The position numbers were made by a program, and so were the translations under genes. DNA of 64,000 nt, taken from CAWJKP01 sp963843465 (GTDB lineage: Bacteria > Planctomycetota > Planctomycetia > Pirellulales > Thermoguttaceae). Of the stretch, positions 1 through 8,309 are shown one piece after another (within the stretch, counting starts at the first letter, position 1; each line of letters starts with the position of its first letter). The notes beneath the pieces are model-generated. The model was not told the origin of the DNA, ran no database searches, and saw only the letters and a program-made list of their open reading frames with translations. The stretch covers positions 1,240,001-1,304,000 of the forward strand of contig CAWJKP010000003.1 of assembly GCA_963843465.1 (NCBI GenBank), read 5' to 3'.

Positions 1-5
1 CCCCT

Positions 6-416
6 TTATGCCTTCCCTCGTTTCGACGCACTAGAGCGCGCTGCTCTCTTGTCCGTTCGACGTTTTTGAGCGTCGCGGGCCGCGCTCGCCGCTCGTTGCA
101 CCAACGCGCGATAGTTCTCCCGCAATTCGCCTGTTCCTTTAGCGTCGAGCCTGCACAGTTCCGTCTCGTATGAAAACTGGGTCAGGGAGCCGAACGATCC
201 GACAGGGTCTTTTGCATGAAGATGCACGTGGTAGCACTCGCCGTCCGGCATGCCGGGGACCTTCTCCTGATCGAGACCCGCCAGCCAGATAAGAACCTTG
301 GCTAGGGAGCGAAGTCCTTTACGATCGCCGCCGATGAAAATACGCTTCCGATCCCTTGAAATCTCCACGTTGCCCAATATCCTCGGGGGATACTGGGGCC
401 GTCGAAACGCAGCCAT
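6..416 (-). CDS. Small conserved hypothetical protein, Imm32-like
   Basis: The gene encodes about 136 aa. I place the start at the ATG preceding AAFRRPQYPPRI because upstream in-frame sequence is repeat DNA. The core reads GGDRKGLRSLAKVLIWLAGL, then ECYHVHLHA; this pattern of a strand, a GL-x-x-LA helix and an H-x-H strand resembles immunity-protein family Imm32, although no toxin partner is visible. The C-terminal 35 residues are Arg/Ala/Lys-rich and probably disordered. It lies downstream of pheT on the same strand, separated by a palindromic repeat. The family assignment is an inference from a short motif; the gene itself is likely real. Confidence 0.5.
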   Translation of the reverse strand: MAAFRRPQYPPRILGNVEISRDRKRIFIGGDRKGLRSLAKVLIWLAGLDQEKVPGMPDGECYHVHLHAKDPVGSFGSLTQFSYETELCRLDAKGTGELRENYRALVQRAASAARDAQKRRTDKRAARSSASKRGKA

Positions 417-460
417 GTCTTGCCCTCCGAAACAACGTACACGGAATCGCTCTAAAGCCT

Positions 461-529
461 CACCGCCGAGGCGCCGAGACGCGGAGCAATCATGGCAATC
501 TCTGTGTCTCCGCGTCTCGGCGGTTCCCC
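461..529. repeat. Inverted repeat after pheT (CCGAGACGCGGAG type)
   Basis: Two arms, CACCGCCGAGGCGCCGAGAC at 461-480 and its near complement at 508-525, flank a short loop. The repeat begins 8-10 nt beyond the pheT stop codon and could fold into a strong hairpin in the pheT transcript. Confidence 0.75.
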
Positions 530-537
530 TGATTTGG

Positions 538-3071
538 CTACCGAAGCGGAATCTGCTCTGCGTCAAGAAACGCCAGCAGGGCCGCGCGGAAGTGCTCGAT
601 CTCTTCGGTCGCCAGCGTGTGGTCTGCGGCGCCGATCCAGAAGCGGTAGGTGTAGCTGCCCTTGCCCGGCGGCAGGCCCTTGCCCTTGTAAGCGTAGACG
701 AACTCGCGGCTGCGGACCAACGGATGGGCAAAGGCCGCCAGCCGCCCTTCGAGGGCCGAGTAGCCCCGGGCGACGTCCCAAACCAGGGAGAAGTCCTGCC
801 AGGAGAGCGGATAGATGGGCACGGGCTGGTGCTTCACGGCCGGGTAGATCGGCCCGTCGATCTGGTCCATCTCCAATTCGAACCAGACCACCTGGCCGCC
901 CTCGGGGATCACCGCCTCCTGGATCTTGTGGGCGAGCACGCCCAGGCCGCCCAACGCGCGGTCGCCCGAGCGGATCGAGACCCAGTGATAGGGGACCTGC
1001 CAGGGGGCGTCGCCGCCGGGCGAAGGGACGAAGGCGAAACGGCCCATGCCGGTCGCCAGGGCCAGGTCCTCGATCACGCCCTTGATCGCGCGGAAGTGTT
1101 CTTCCAAGCTGGGCTGCCCGGCCTGCTGGAAGCTCACGCCCGCCAACCGCGTCACCTCCGATCTACACAAGCCCGAAGCGCAAGCGAGGGACGGGGTTGC
1201 GTCCCTCTGGCGCTCCCTCGCTTGCGCTTCGGGCTGGTGAGGCTCCCTCGCTTGCGCTTCGGGCTGGTGTTGTTCCTGGCGGCCTGCTGTTTCTTCCGGG
1301 CTCATCCAATAGACCCGGCCCAGCTCGAAGAGGCGGAAGCTGTCGCGATTGGGCCGGTTCTGCGGCACCAGCGCCAGCAGGTTGGGCAAAAGCGTGGTCC
1401 GCAGCAGTCGCTTCTCCTTGGCGGGCGGGTTCTGCATCTCGATCGGCTGCGAGGGCGCAAAGCCGAGCTTCGCCAGCCAGAGATCGTCAGTCCAGGCGTA
1501 GTTCTGCACCTCGTGGAAGCCGTGCGCCCCGGCCAGCAGACGCCGGGCCCGGTGCTGGCGGCAAAGCGGCTCGTTGGTCCGCGCCGGCTCAAGCGGAGCG
1601 ACGGGCAACTGCGGCCGGATCTTGCCGTAGCCGTAAATCCGCAGCACCTCCTCGACAATGTCGGCCGGGATCGAGAGGTCTTTTTCACTGCGGTGCGGCG
1701 GGATGCCGACCTCCAGCCGGCCGTCGGGATTCTCATGGGCCTCGAAGCCCAGCGACTGGAGAATCCCCATCGCTTCGCCAGGCGGCAACTGGGCGCCGGC
1801 CAGACGCTCCAGCATTCCCGGCTCCAGCACCAGCGTGCGATAGCCCTCCTTGAGGTCGCCGTCGTAGGTCAGGCGCTAGCGACCTCGAAGGGCACTTCCG
1901 CGTCGGAGATCAATTGCAGCATCCGCGCGATGGCCAGCTTGACGTTCACCGGCGGCTGGCTCTTCTCGAAGCGTCGGGCGGACTCCGACGCCAGGTCGAG
2001 CCGGACCGACGTGCGGCGGATCCGCGAGGCCTTGAAATTGGCGCTTTCCAACAGCACCCGGCTCGTATGTGGCTCGACCTCGCTGTACAGGCCGCCCATG
2101 ATCCCCGCCAGGGCCACCGGCTGCTCTTCATTCCAGATCAAGAGATCGTCGGCGTGCATCTTCCGCTCTTGTCCGTCGAGGGTGACGAAGGTCCCCTCTT
2201 GACCCATGCGGGCGACGCGGATGGCGTGGACGCGATCGGCGTCGAAGGCGTGGGTCGGCTGGCCCAGCTCCCACATCACGTAGTTGGTCAGGTCGACCAT
2301 CAGGTTGTAGGTCCGCTGCCCCAGCGCGTGCAGCCGCCGCTGGATCACCAAGGGCGAAGGCCGCCCGGCCTCCACCGAAAACTCGATGCAGCCGTAACAG
2401 GGACAGCCGTCGTAGTCCTCGATGTCCAGCGGGTAGAAGGGCAGATCGTCGTAGTTCGACAGGTCCAACATCTCCAACGGACGAAGCTCGCGGCCGAAAA
2501 CCGCCGCCAGCTCGCGGGCAAAGCCATAATGTCCCCAGAGATCGGGCCGATGGGTCAGGCTCTTGTTGTCGATCTCGAAGATCACGTCTTCGGCGGGAAT
2601 CTGCTGCTCCAAGGGCGAGCCGTTGTCCAGCCAGTCGGGACAATCCAAAAGGCCCTCGTGCCAGTGGCTCAGCCCCAGCTCCCGCGGCGAGCAGAGCACG
2701 CCCTCGCTCACGCCGCCGGCCAGCTCCGCCGCCTGGATCGTCACGCCGCCGGTCAGCGTCACTCCCGCCGGGGCGAACGGCGCCTTCATCCCCACGCGGA
2801 CATTCGGCGCCCCGCAGACCGTCCGGTAGCGCTCCTGCCCGCAATCCACGGTGACGGTCGTCAGCTTTGCCGCCGTGGGATCGGCGGGCGAGGGGCTTTC
2901 GATCGCATGGGCTTCGACCACCTCGCCGATCACCACTCCCGCGACCGAGCGGCGAAGGATCTCAAAACCTTCCACTTCCGCCGTGGCCAGCGTGAGCCGG
3001 TCGGCGATGGTCTCCGGCGTAATGCCCGAGAGGTCGACGAAGTCGGAAATCCAGTCCAGAGAAATCTTCAC
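538..3071 (-). CDS. pheT: Phenylalanyl-tRNA synthetase beta subunit (frameshifted, with repeat insertion)
   Basis: This is the beta chain of the alpha2-beta2 enzyme that charges tRNA-Phe. The GTG start (MKISLDWISDFVDL) follows AGGAGACACCT. In order: EMAP/tRNA-binding OB fold (residues ~40-150), B3/B4 editing region (~200-330), B5 domain ending EEVLRIYGYGKI, catalytic-core-like region, and the C-terminal FDX-ACB domain (YPLSWQDFSLVWD to EQIPLR). The first 400 residues end at a TGA at 1869; the rest continues in another frame from about 1875 (LTYDGDLKEGYRTLVLEPG). One missing base at AGCGCC explains the break. Around 1169-1270 two copies of the PEAQARE repeat add roughly 35 residues between GRVYWMSPEE and RLAGVSF. 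As an essential gene downstream of pheS it is probably intact in the cell. Confidence 0.9.
1169..1270. repeat. PEAQARE/SLACASG palindromic repeat inside pheT
   Basis: The arms AGCCCGAAGCGCAAGCGAGG and its complement TCCCTCGCTTGCGCTTCGGG occur once and twice respectively. Read on the pheT strand they give HQPEAQARE twice and then SLACASGLC. The same family occurs at 24660 and 30921. Confidence 0.85.
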
Positions 3072-3086
3072 AGGTGTCTCCTGCGA

Positions 3087-3184
3087 GTAGGGTGGGACCA
3101 GCTCGCGTCAGCGAGCGCCGGCCCACCGGTTCTGCCAAATCATGGTGGGCCGGCGGCCGCCGAGGCGGCCTTGTCCCACCCTAC
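3087..3184. repeat. GTAGGGTGGGAC...GGCCCACC inverted repeat between pheS and pheT
   Basis: Outer arms GTAGGGTGGGAC and GTCCCACCCTAC enclose inner arms GCGCCGGCCCACC and GGTGGGCCGGC. It occupies most of the pheS-pheT spacer, just upstream of the pheT ribosome binding site. Related copies lie at 12535, 18371 and 59805. Confidence 0.85.
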
Positions 3185-3211
3185 ACACTACCCGGCTCCC
3201 GGTGTTTGCCA

Positions 3212-3240
3212 CGGAACGCCACGGGGGGCGTTCCCTACAG
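3212..3240. repeat. GGAACGCCACGG...GCGTTCCCTACAG palindrome supplying the pheS stop
   Basis: On the minus strand it begins CTGTAGGGAACGCC, and the TAG is the pheS stop codon. Relatives lie at 10821-10850 and 49546-49580. Confidence 0.75.
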
Positions 3241-4266
3241 AACAGCGGGGAATTGTTCGTAGAAGCGGATGTCGCCCGAGTTGAACAGGCGGATGTCGGG
3301 GATGCCGAACTTCATCATCGCCAGCCGGGTCAGGCCCAGGCCGAAAGCAAAGCCGCTGTACTGCTCGGTATCGACACGGCCGAACTCCAGCACCCGCGGG
3401 TGGACCAGGCCGCAGGGCATCAGCTCGATCCAGCCCGTTCCCTTACAGGTCGAGCAGCCGCGTCCGCCGCAGAGCAGGCAGGCGAGGTCCAGCTCGAACC
3501 CCGGCTCGACGAAGGGGAAGAAGCCGGGCCGCAGCCGCACCGCCACCTCGCGGTGGAAGATCTGGCTCAACAGGGTCTTCATCACGGCGATCAAATTGGC
3601 CACCGAGATGCCGCGATCGACGTACAGCCCTTCGAGCTGGAAGAAGGTGTTCTCGTGGCTGGGGTCGATGGCCTCGTTGCGGAAGCAGCGGCCGGGAAAG
3701 ACCGCCCGCAAGGGAGCGCCGAACTGCTCCAAGGCCCGCACCTGGTTGGCCGAGGTGTGCGTCCGCATCAACATGCCGTTGGCCAGCCAGAAGGTGTCCT
3801 GGGTGTCGCGGGCGGGGTGGTCGGCGGGGATGTTCAGGGCGTCGAAGTTGTAATACTCGCTCTCCACCTCGAAGCCGGAGAGGACCATGAACCCCATGCC
3901 CTGGAAGATGTCTTCCAGCTCCATCTGCACCAGCGTGATGGGGTGCAGCGAGCCCAGGCGGCGGTCGAGGCCCGGCAGGGTCAGGTCGAGATTGGCGGCG
4001 ACGGCGGCCCGATCCGCGGGGCCGGCCTGGCTCTTGACCGCCTCGGCGGCCTTGGCCAGGGCCTCGGCGGCCATGTTTTTCAGGTCGTTCAGCCGGCTGC
4101 CGAACTCCTTCCGTTGGTCGGGGCTGAGCCGGCTGAAATCGGTGTTCTTGGCCAGCGTGGTGATGCGGCCCTTGCGGCCCAGGTATCGGATGCGGGCCTC
4201 TTCCACCTCCTGGGCCGAACGAGCCCGGGCCAACTCGGCCAAGAGTGCCTCACGAATGTCATCCAC
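3235..4266 (-). CDS. pheS: Phenylalanyl-tRNA synthetase alpha subunit
   Basis: The catalytic alpha chain of cytoplasmic PheRS, 343 aa, which is normal length. The N-terminal coiled-coil contains the typical RYLGRKGRIT. The class II core follows: motif 1 region FQGMGFMVLSGFEVESEYYN, substrate-site HTSANQVRAL, motif 2 FPGRCFRNEAIDPSHENTFF, and motif 3 GFAFGLGLTRLAMMKFGIPD. A Cys-rich stretch (CLLCGGRGCSTCKGTGW) precedes motif 3. The start is GTG (VDDIREAL). It is the first gene of a pheS-pheT operon with a 163-nt, repeat-filled gap. Its stop codon TAG lies inside a palindromic repeat, so the last residues may have been altered by insertion. Confidence 0.97.
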   Translation of the reverse strand: MDDIREALLAELARARSAQEVEEARIRYLGRKGRITTLAKNTDFSRLSPDQRKEFGSRLNDLKNMAAEALAKAAEAVKSQAGPADRAAVAANLDLTLPGLDRRLGSLHPITLVQMELEDIFQGMGFMVLSGFEVESEYYNFDALNIPADHPARDTQDTFWLANGMLMRTHTSANQVRALEQFGAPLRAVFPGRCFRNEAIDPSHENTFFQLEGLYVDRGISVANLIAVMKTLLSQIFHREVAVRLRPGFFPFVEPGFELDLACLLCGGRGCSTCKGTGWIELMPCGLVHPRVLEFGRVDTEQYSGFAFGLGLTRLAMMKFGIPDIRLFNSGDIRFYEQFPAVL

Positions 4267-4294
4267 CGTTGCGTCTCCGCTTCAACGAGGAAGC

Positions 4295-4410
4295 AAATCA
4301 CGAAAGCCCGAAAAAACGAAAGCTCGAAAGAGAAAACAGCCAGCGAGGGATGACCGCGCATCCTTCCCCCGTGTTTCTCGGGCTTTCGTCCTTTCGAGTT
4401 TTCGTGATTG
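4295..4410. repeat. AATCACGAAAGCCCGAAA inverted repeat upstream of pheS
   Basis: Left arm AAATCACGAAAGCCCG and right arm CTTTCGAGTTTTCGTGATT flank about 60 nt. A sister copy is at 39277-39391. It fills most of the 367-nt gap before the next gene; no gene is visible there. Confidence 0.75.
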
Positions 4411-4520
4411 CCCGATTTCGATGTCGAAGTGTCGATTTTACTGAGGGAGCGCGGGAAAGCATAGGGGTATATGATTGTACACAATGGTAGGGTCATACTG
4501 CACGTGGTCGGAAATGCGCT

Positions 4521-4582
4521 GTTCGTAGTCCCGCCTTTAGGCGGCCCTGCGGCGAGTTTCCGGCTAAAGCCGGTACTACGAA
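4521..4582. repeat. GTTCGTAGT...ACTACGAAC inverted repeat
   Basis: The outer arms are perfect and two inner hairpins (CCGCCTTTAGGCGG and CCGGCTAAAGCCGG) lie between them. It lies in the spacer shared by the divergent pheS and the membrane-protein gene. Confidence 0.7.
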
Positions 4583-4620
4583 CTGCGGACGAGGGCTGTT
4601 CCCTCTTATGGGGAATCGGC

Positions 4621-4626
4621 TATACT
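4621..4626 (+). promoter_or_regulatory. Possible -10 box giving a leaderless transcript
   Basis: TATACT ends 7 nt before the ATG at 4634, so transcription would start on or next to the initiation codon. No clear ribosome binding site precedes that ATG and no convincing -35 is seen. Confidence 0.3.
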
Positions 4627-4633
4627 GGCCGGC

Positions 4634-5739
4634 ATGGCCAACGTCCCCACGCCCACCGAACGCTGGTTCCACCTTACGCCGGATCGGCTGATCCTCGGCC
4701 TGCTGGCGTTGGAAGGCTTGCTTTTCCTTTCCGAGCGCTTCCACTGGTTCGCTTTCAATGACCACAAGGGCTGGACGGTGTTGATCGCGGTAGAGGGCGT
4801 GGGTTTTGCAATGCTCTTCATGCTCGTCTCGTTCGCCGCAGGCTTGCTCTTTCGGTGTCGTTTCCAATTCTCGATCCGCTCGCTCTTGGTCTTGACTCTC
4901 GCTGCCGCCATCCCCTGCAGTTGGCTTTCGTGGGAGATGAAGAAGGCCGACAAACAGAAGGAGGCGGTGCAGGAGATTAAGAAGCTAGGCTCGTTTGTCG
5001 AGTACGATTATGAGTTTCAGCAATCCGGCAATACGCTAGGTGCAGGCTCGCCTGGACCGGCGTGGCTCTGCAATCTGTTGCGGGAGGATTTCTTCGCAGC
5101 CGTTGCTAGCGCGGTTGCTATGTCGGCCGACGCCAGATTGGGGCAGCTAGTACGACAGCGCTATGTCACGTCGTGGCAGGGAACGCAACCGATTATGGCT
5201 AAACGAGTTATGTTGATAACAGCGATCTTGCATTCGCACACGAACGTTTCGGCTTGGCCGTACTTCGCGGTGACGCAAGTGCCGACAAGAGAGTCGCTTC
5301 GGAAGTGCTGTCATTGCAAGCATGTTTTCAACTTGGCGCTGTAGTACTAGCACCACTGACGCAACTGCGAATGTTGGTATTCCGTCGCGCGCACGTCAGC
5401 GATGCCGGCTTGGAGCATCTCAAAGGACTGACGCAACTCAGGACGTTGCGGCTCGATGAAACGCAGGTCACCGATTCGGGGTTGGCGCATCTGGAAGGAC
5501 TGACGCAACTCAGGTCGTTGGGCCTCTTCGGCACGAAGGTCACGGACGAGCGCGTGGAGAGACTCCAGCAGGCGTTGCCGAACTGCCAGATATTCGTCCG
5601 TGACGGGACCGTCCCTAGACCACGCCGCCGCCCGTTCCAGCACCAGCGAGTTCCAAGACCAGGCGAAGCCTTGGAGTGCGGCGGCTTGTCGCCGCTTTCT
5701 TTGAGGCGCCGAAGGGATCGGGAAGCAGATGTCACGTGA
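4634..5739 (+). pseudogene. Membrane protein with C-terminal leucine-rich repeats, degenerate
   Basis: The N-terminal ~115 residues (MANVPTPTERWFHLTPDRLI) contain three hydrophobic segments at about 15-33, 47-75 and 80-98, then EMKKADKQKEAVQEIKKLG. Planctomycetes carry families with this N-terminus followed by TDAGL-type LRRs. Here the first frame continues without recognisable LRRs to a stop at 5344. LRRs reappear in another frame (VSDAGLEHLKGLTQLRTLRL, VTDSGLAHLEGLTQLRSLGL) and end near ALPNCQI at about 5596. The remainder to 5739 is repeat-derived (LECGGLSPLS). The stretch from about 5120 to 5350 fits neither frame well, so this looks like real decay rather than a single sequencing error. 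Confidence 0.6.
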
Positions 5740-5806
5740 ACCGCCGTGCAACTTCTTAATGGTGAATACTCGCCAAAAGCGGCGACAAGTCGCCGCACTC
5801 CGAAAA
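5671..5806. repeat. GGAGTGCGGCGACTTGTCGCCGC paired palindromes
   Basis: A copy at 5671-5700 and an inverted copy at 5775-5806 flank about 75 nt, making a long hairpin. The same arrangement recurs at 35308-35445 and 55549-55634. Confidence 0.8.
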
Positions 5807-6446
5807 TCGCTCGCCACCCCGCGATAGATCGCCGGACGTGACTGCTTAGCGGAATCAAGTAATGGACCCCTGCCAGCTTGCCTGGCACGTGAACAAGTCT
5901 TGTGAGCGAAGGGGGCCGTGTCTGAAAGTACTCCGTAGACCCCGGCCGGCTTGTCCGGCAGGAACTTCTCGCTAGAAAGACTCGTTCACCAGCCCGGCAA
6001 GCGTGCTGGGGTCCGATCCTCCTTTCCGCCAAACAGTTACCGCAGGATCATTCTCGGTTGCCCCCGAGCGGGGCAGGCACCCGCCACGGCTTCTCGCGCC
6101 GCCAATTCTTTGCACGCTTTGAGGCCAAGGCCGCGCTAGCGCCAAGTAAGCGAACGCAAAAGAAGCGGCTTGAGTAATTACTGTAGGACGGATTGCTAAT
6201 CCGTCCCTCAAACAGCGGACGGATTAGCAATCCGTCCTACAACCGAACGCACAAGCTTAGCACGCTGCCCTGCGAGACGCTTTGTTGTGCCAACGCAAAA
6301 CGTGCGGGAAGCCGCATGCGTACTCTCAGCGAATCCCTGAGACGACTCCCAAGAAACTGCCGATGCACGGCGGCTTCGGCAAGTGGGATATTGATGGTCC
6401 TGGACGTTCTGGTTCCTGCTGACTCGTAACTCGCGGAGGTAGTTCC
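5740..6446. other. Gene-free interval with repeats
   Basis: Short open frames here have no protein-like composition. Contents: the right arm of the 5671 repeat, degenerate copies of a GGCTTGTCCGGCAGGAA-type repeat around 5870-6010, a doubled RAYT-type palindrome at 6183-6240, and then the fabG leader with GGAGG at about 6435. Confidence 0.6.
6183..6240. repeat. Doubled RAYT-type palindrome (variant core GATTGCTAATC)
   Basis: Two copies of GTAGGACGGATTGCTAATCC face each other across a 10-nt loop. This is the same family as the palindromes around the transposase at 56.7 kb, with CTAA/TTAG in place of the central CCA. Confidence 0.85.
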
Positions 6447-7250
6447 ATGTCTGTTACACAAGACCCGGCAGTTTCCGTCGAACCCGAAACGCAGCCGGTG
6501 GCTTCTCGGGTCCTCAAGGATAAGGTGGCGCTGGTGACGGGGGGCTCCCGCGGCATTGGTCGGGCGACCGCCCTGGCGCTGGCCGAGGCCGGCGCCCACG
6601 TGGCGGTCAACTACCAGCGCTCGGCCGAAGCCGCCAAGGAGGTCTGCGCCGCGGCGCGGAAGTACGGCATCCATTGCCATGAGTTTGCCGCCGACATCTC
6701 CCGCGAGGAAGAGGCGGTGCCGATGGTCGAGGCGATCGTCAAGGAGTTCGGCCACGTCGACATCCTGGTCAACAACGCGGGCATCACGCGGGACAAGTCG
6801 TTCCTGAAGATGACCAAGTCGATGTGGGACGAAGTGCTGGGCGTGAACCTCACCGGCCCGTTCCTCATCACCCGGCTGGTCCTTGGCCCGATGGTCGAGA
6901 AGGGCTGGGGGCGGATCGTCAACCTGGCCTCGATCGTGGGCCAGACGGGCAACTTCGGCCAGGCCAACTACGCCGTCACCAAGGGCGGTCTGATCGCCTT
7001 CACCATGACCCTGGCCCGCGAGCTGGCCCGCAAGGGCGTGACCGTCAACGCCGTGGCCCCCGGCTTCATCGAGACCGACATGACTTCCGGCATGACCCCG
7101 GAGGCCCTGCAGGGCGTGAAGAACCTGACCCCCATGAACCGGCTCGGCAAGCCGGAGGAAGTGGCCGCCGCCATCGTCTTCCTCGCCACGCCCCGGGCCA
7201 GCTATATCACCGGCCAGGTGCTGGCCGTCAACGGCGGAATGTACATGTAG
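6447..7250 (+). CDS. fabG: SDR-family 3-oxoacyl-ACP / acetoacetyl-CoA reductase
   Basis: This NADPH-dependent short-chain reductase is 267 aa with a 24-residue N-terminal extension. The nucleotide loop TGGSRGIG is at 31-38, NNAG near 111, and the catalytic residues are Ser162, Tyr175 and Lys179 in YAVTK. The stretches GQTGNFGQANY and APGFIETDMT fit both FabG and the acetoacetyl-CoA reductase PhaB; no phaC or other fatty-acid gene is adjacent, so the physiological substrate is open. GGAGG lies 7 nt upstream of the ATG. The stop TAG is followed immediately by the GTACTC repeat at 7251. It stands alone on its strand. Confidence 0.88.
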   Translation: MSVTQDPAVSVEPETQPVASRVLKDKVALVTGGSRGIGRATALALAEAGAHVAVNYQRSAEAAKEVCAAARKYGIHCHEFAADISREEEAVPMVEAIVKEFGHVDILVNNAGITRDKSFLKMTKSMWDEVLGVNLTGPFLITRLVLGPMVEKGWGRIVNLASIVGQTGNFGQANYAVTKGGLIAFTMTLARELARKGVTVNAVAPGFIETDMTSGMTPEALQGVKNLTPMNRLGKPEEVAAAIVFLATPRASYITGQVLAVNGGMYM

Positions 7251-7303
7251 GTACTCCTCTCGCTCCGCGAGAGGTGGCACGTCACGCGGAGCGTGACGAG
7301 TAC
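7251..7303. repeat. GTACTC...GAGTAC inverted repeat directly after the fabG stop
   Basis: Arms of the GTACTCGTCACGCTCCGCGTGACG family begin at the base after the fabG stop codon. Other copies are at 7817-7870, 34300-34352 and 61997-62049. Confidence 0.8.
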
Positions 7304-7386
7304 GGGCACCGTCTCCGCGAGTGGGTCGTCGGAAGGGCTGGTCCGTCCTCTCCAAGGGCGTGGCTCCCTTCCGGCGACCTTTTTAC

Positions 7387-7508
7387 GTAACCGTTCACGG
7401 GTCGGGCGGGGACTGGTCTATTTTTCGGCCAAAAAGCGCACTTGGCCGCGGGACGTAAGGCCGAAAACATGGACCTGTCCCCTTGGCACTGCCGAAGGGG
7501 ACAGTCCC
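7387..7508 (-). repeat. ~120-bp composite repeat (GTAACCGTTCACGGG...GGGGAC), copy 1
   Basis: It starts GTAACCGTTCACGGGTCGGG and contains TTTTCGGCCAAAAAGCGCAC and GGGACGTAAGGCCGAAAAC. Copies 2 (14646) and 3 (63016) contain the same sequence in the opposite orientation. No open frame is conserved among the three. Confidence 0.8.
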
Positions 7509-7816
7509 ATTTTCGCGGCGATCAGGCTGGCTTGTCGCCGCAGCGCCCTTCGCGCCGCGAAAATCGGGACAGTCCCCGTGAACGCTTACCTTTTCATCGT
7601 CCCACCGGTTTCACGCGGGTCGGCTTGCTGGGAACCAGCTTCCGGTCGGGATACCCGCTCACCTTTTCGTCCTGGCCGGTCGACGGCCTTCGACCTTGCC
7701 GCATGGGCAACTTGCTCCGAGGGGGAAGGGTTCTAGCGGTTTTCCCGGGATCACCGCAGGGCGGGAAAACCCACGAGTTGTGCGGAAGCAAGCTCCGATG
7801 AATCTCTCGGCAGAAC
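7509..7816. other. Gene-free interval
   Basis: A further inverted pair, TTTTCGCGGCG and CGCCGCGAAAATCGGGACAG, lies at 7511-7576 and belongs to the same GGGGAC-type repeat landscape. I see no convincing coding sequence, RNA gene or promoter in the remainder. Confidence 0.5.
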
Positions 7817-7870
7817 GTACTCATCACGCTCCGCGTGATGCGGTTCCGTCACGCGGAGCGTGACGAGTAC
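7817..7870. repeat. GTACTCATCACGCTCCGCGTGATG inverted repeat
   Basis: A second local copy of the GTACTC/GAGTAC family, ending 22 nt before the start of the receiver gene. An in-frame GTG at 7860 lies inside it and is not favoured as a start. Confidence 0.8.
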
Positions 7871-7892
7871 GGACGAGCACAGGCGAGATCAC

Positions 7893-8279
7893 ATGGTAGG
7901 CGAGCAAGGACGAGTCCTCATCGTGGAAGACGACGCTTCGGGAGTGGTGATCCGCTTCCATCTCGAGCGTGCCGGCTTCAAGGCCCTCTTGGCCCGCAAC
8001 GAGGTCGAAGCCTGGGGACTCCTCCAGCGGCGGGAGTTTGATCTGCTGATCGCCGAGGCGCAGATGCCCGACGGGTCGGGGCTCAATCTCTGCCGGAGGG
8101 TTCGCCAGGCGGCTCACGTTGCGGAGCTGCCGATCATCCTTCTGACCGACGGTGGACGCGATGAGGAGCAGAGGCTCCAACAGATCACTTCCGTGGAGGT
8201 CTTCTGCCGGCCGTTCAAACCCTGCGTACTGATCGACCGCGTATCCGATCTTCTGGCGATGCACCGCGCCGCCGCGTGA
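7893..8279 (+). CDS. Stand-alone receiver domain with Glu at the phospho-acceptor site
   Basis: A 128-aa single CheY-like receiver with no output domain. The acidic pocket VEDD is near residues 11-14 and Lys is in PFKP near residue 109. At the usual D-x-x-M-P position the sequence reads EAQMP, so the acceptor Asp is replaced by Glu55. A switch Thr is present in LTDGG. Glu often mimics phospho-Asp, so the protein may be locked active, or signal by binding rather than phosphorylation; that is inference. ATG at 7893 is preceded by AGGCGAG and is preferred over an upstream GTG located in a repeat. It stands between unrelated genes. Confidence 0.85.
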   Translation: MVGEQGRVLIVEDDASGVVIRFHLERAGFKALLARNEVEAWGLLQRREFDLLIAEAQMPDGSGLNLCRRVRQAAHVAELPIILLTDGGRDEEQRLQQITSVEVFCRPFKPCVLIDRVSDLLAMHRAAA

Positions 8280-8309
8280 GTCGGCTCCGGGCGCGTCGTA
8301 CTCAACCCG

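Noticed and set aside
1830..1880. Programmed ribosomal frameshift in pheT
   Set aside because: There is no slippery heptamer or downstream stimulator, the first frame stops immediately, and similar breaks at GCGC occur in many unrelated genes.
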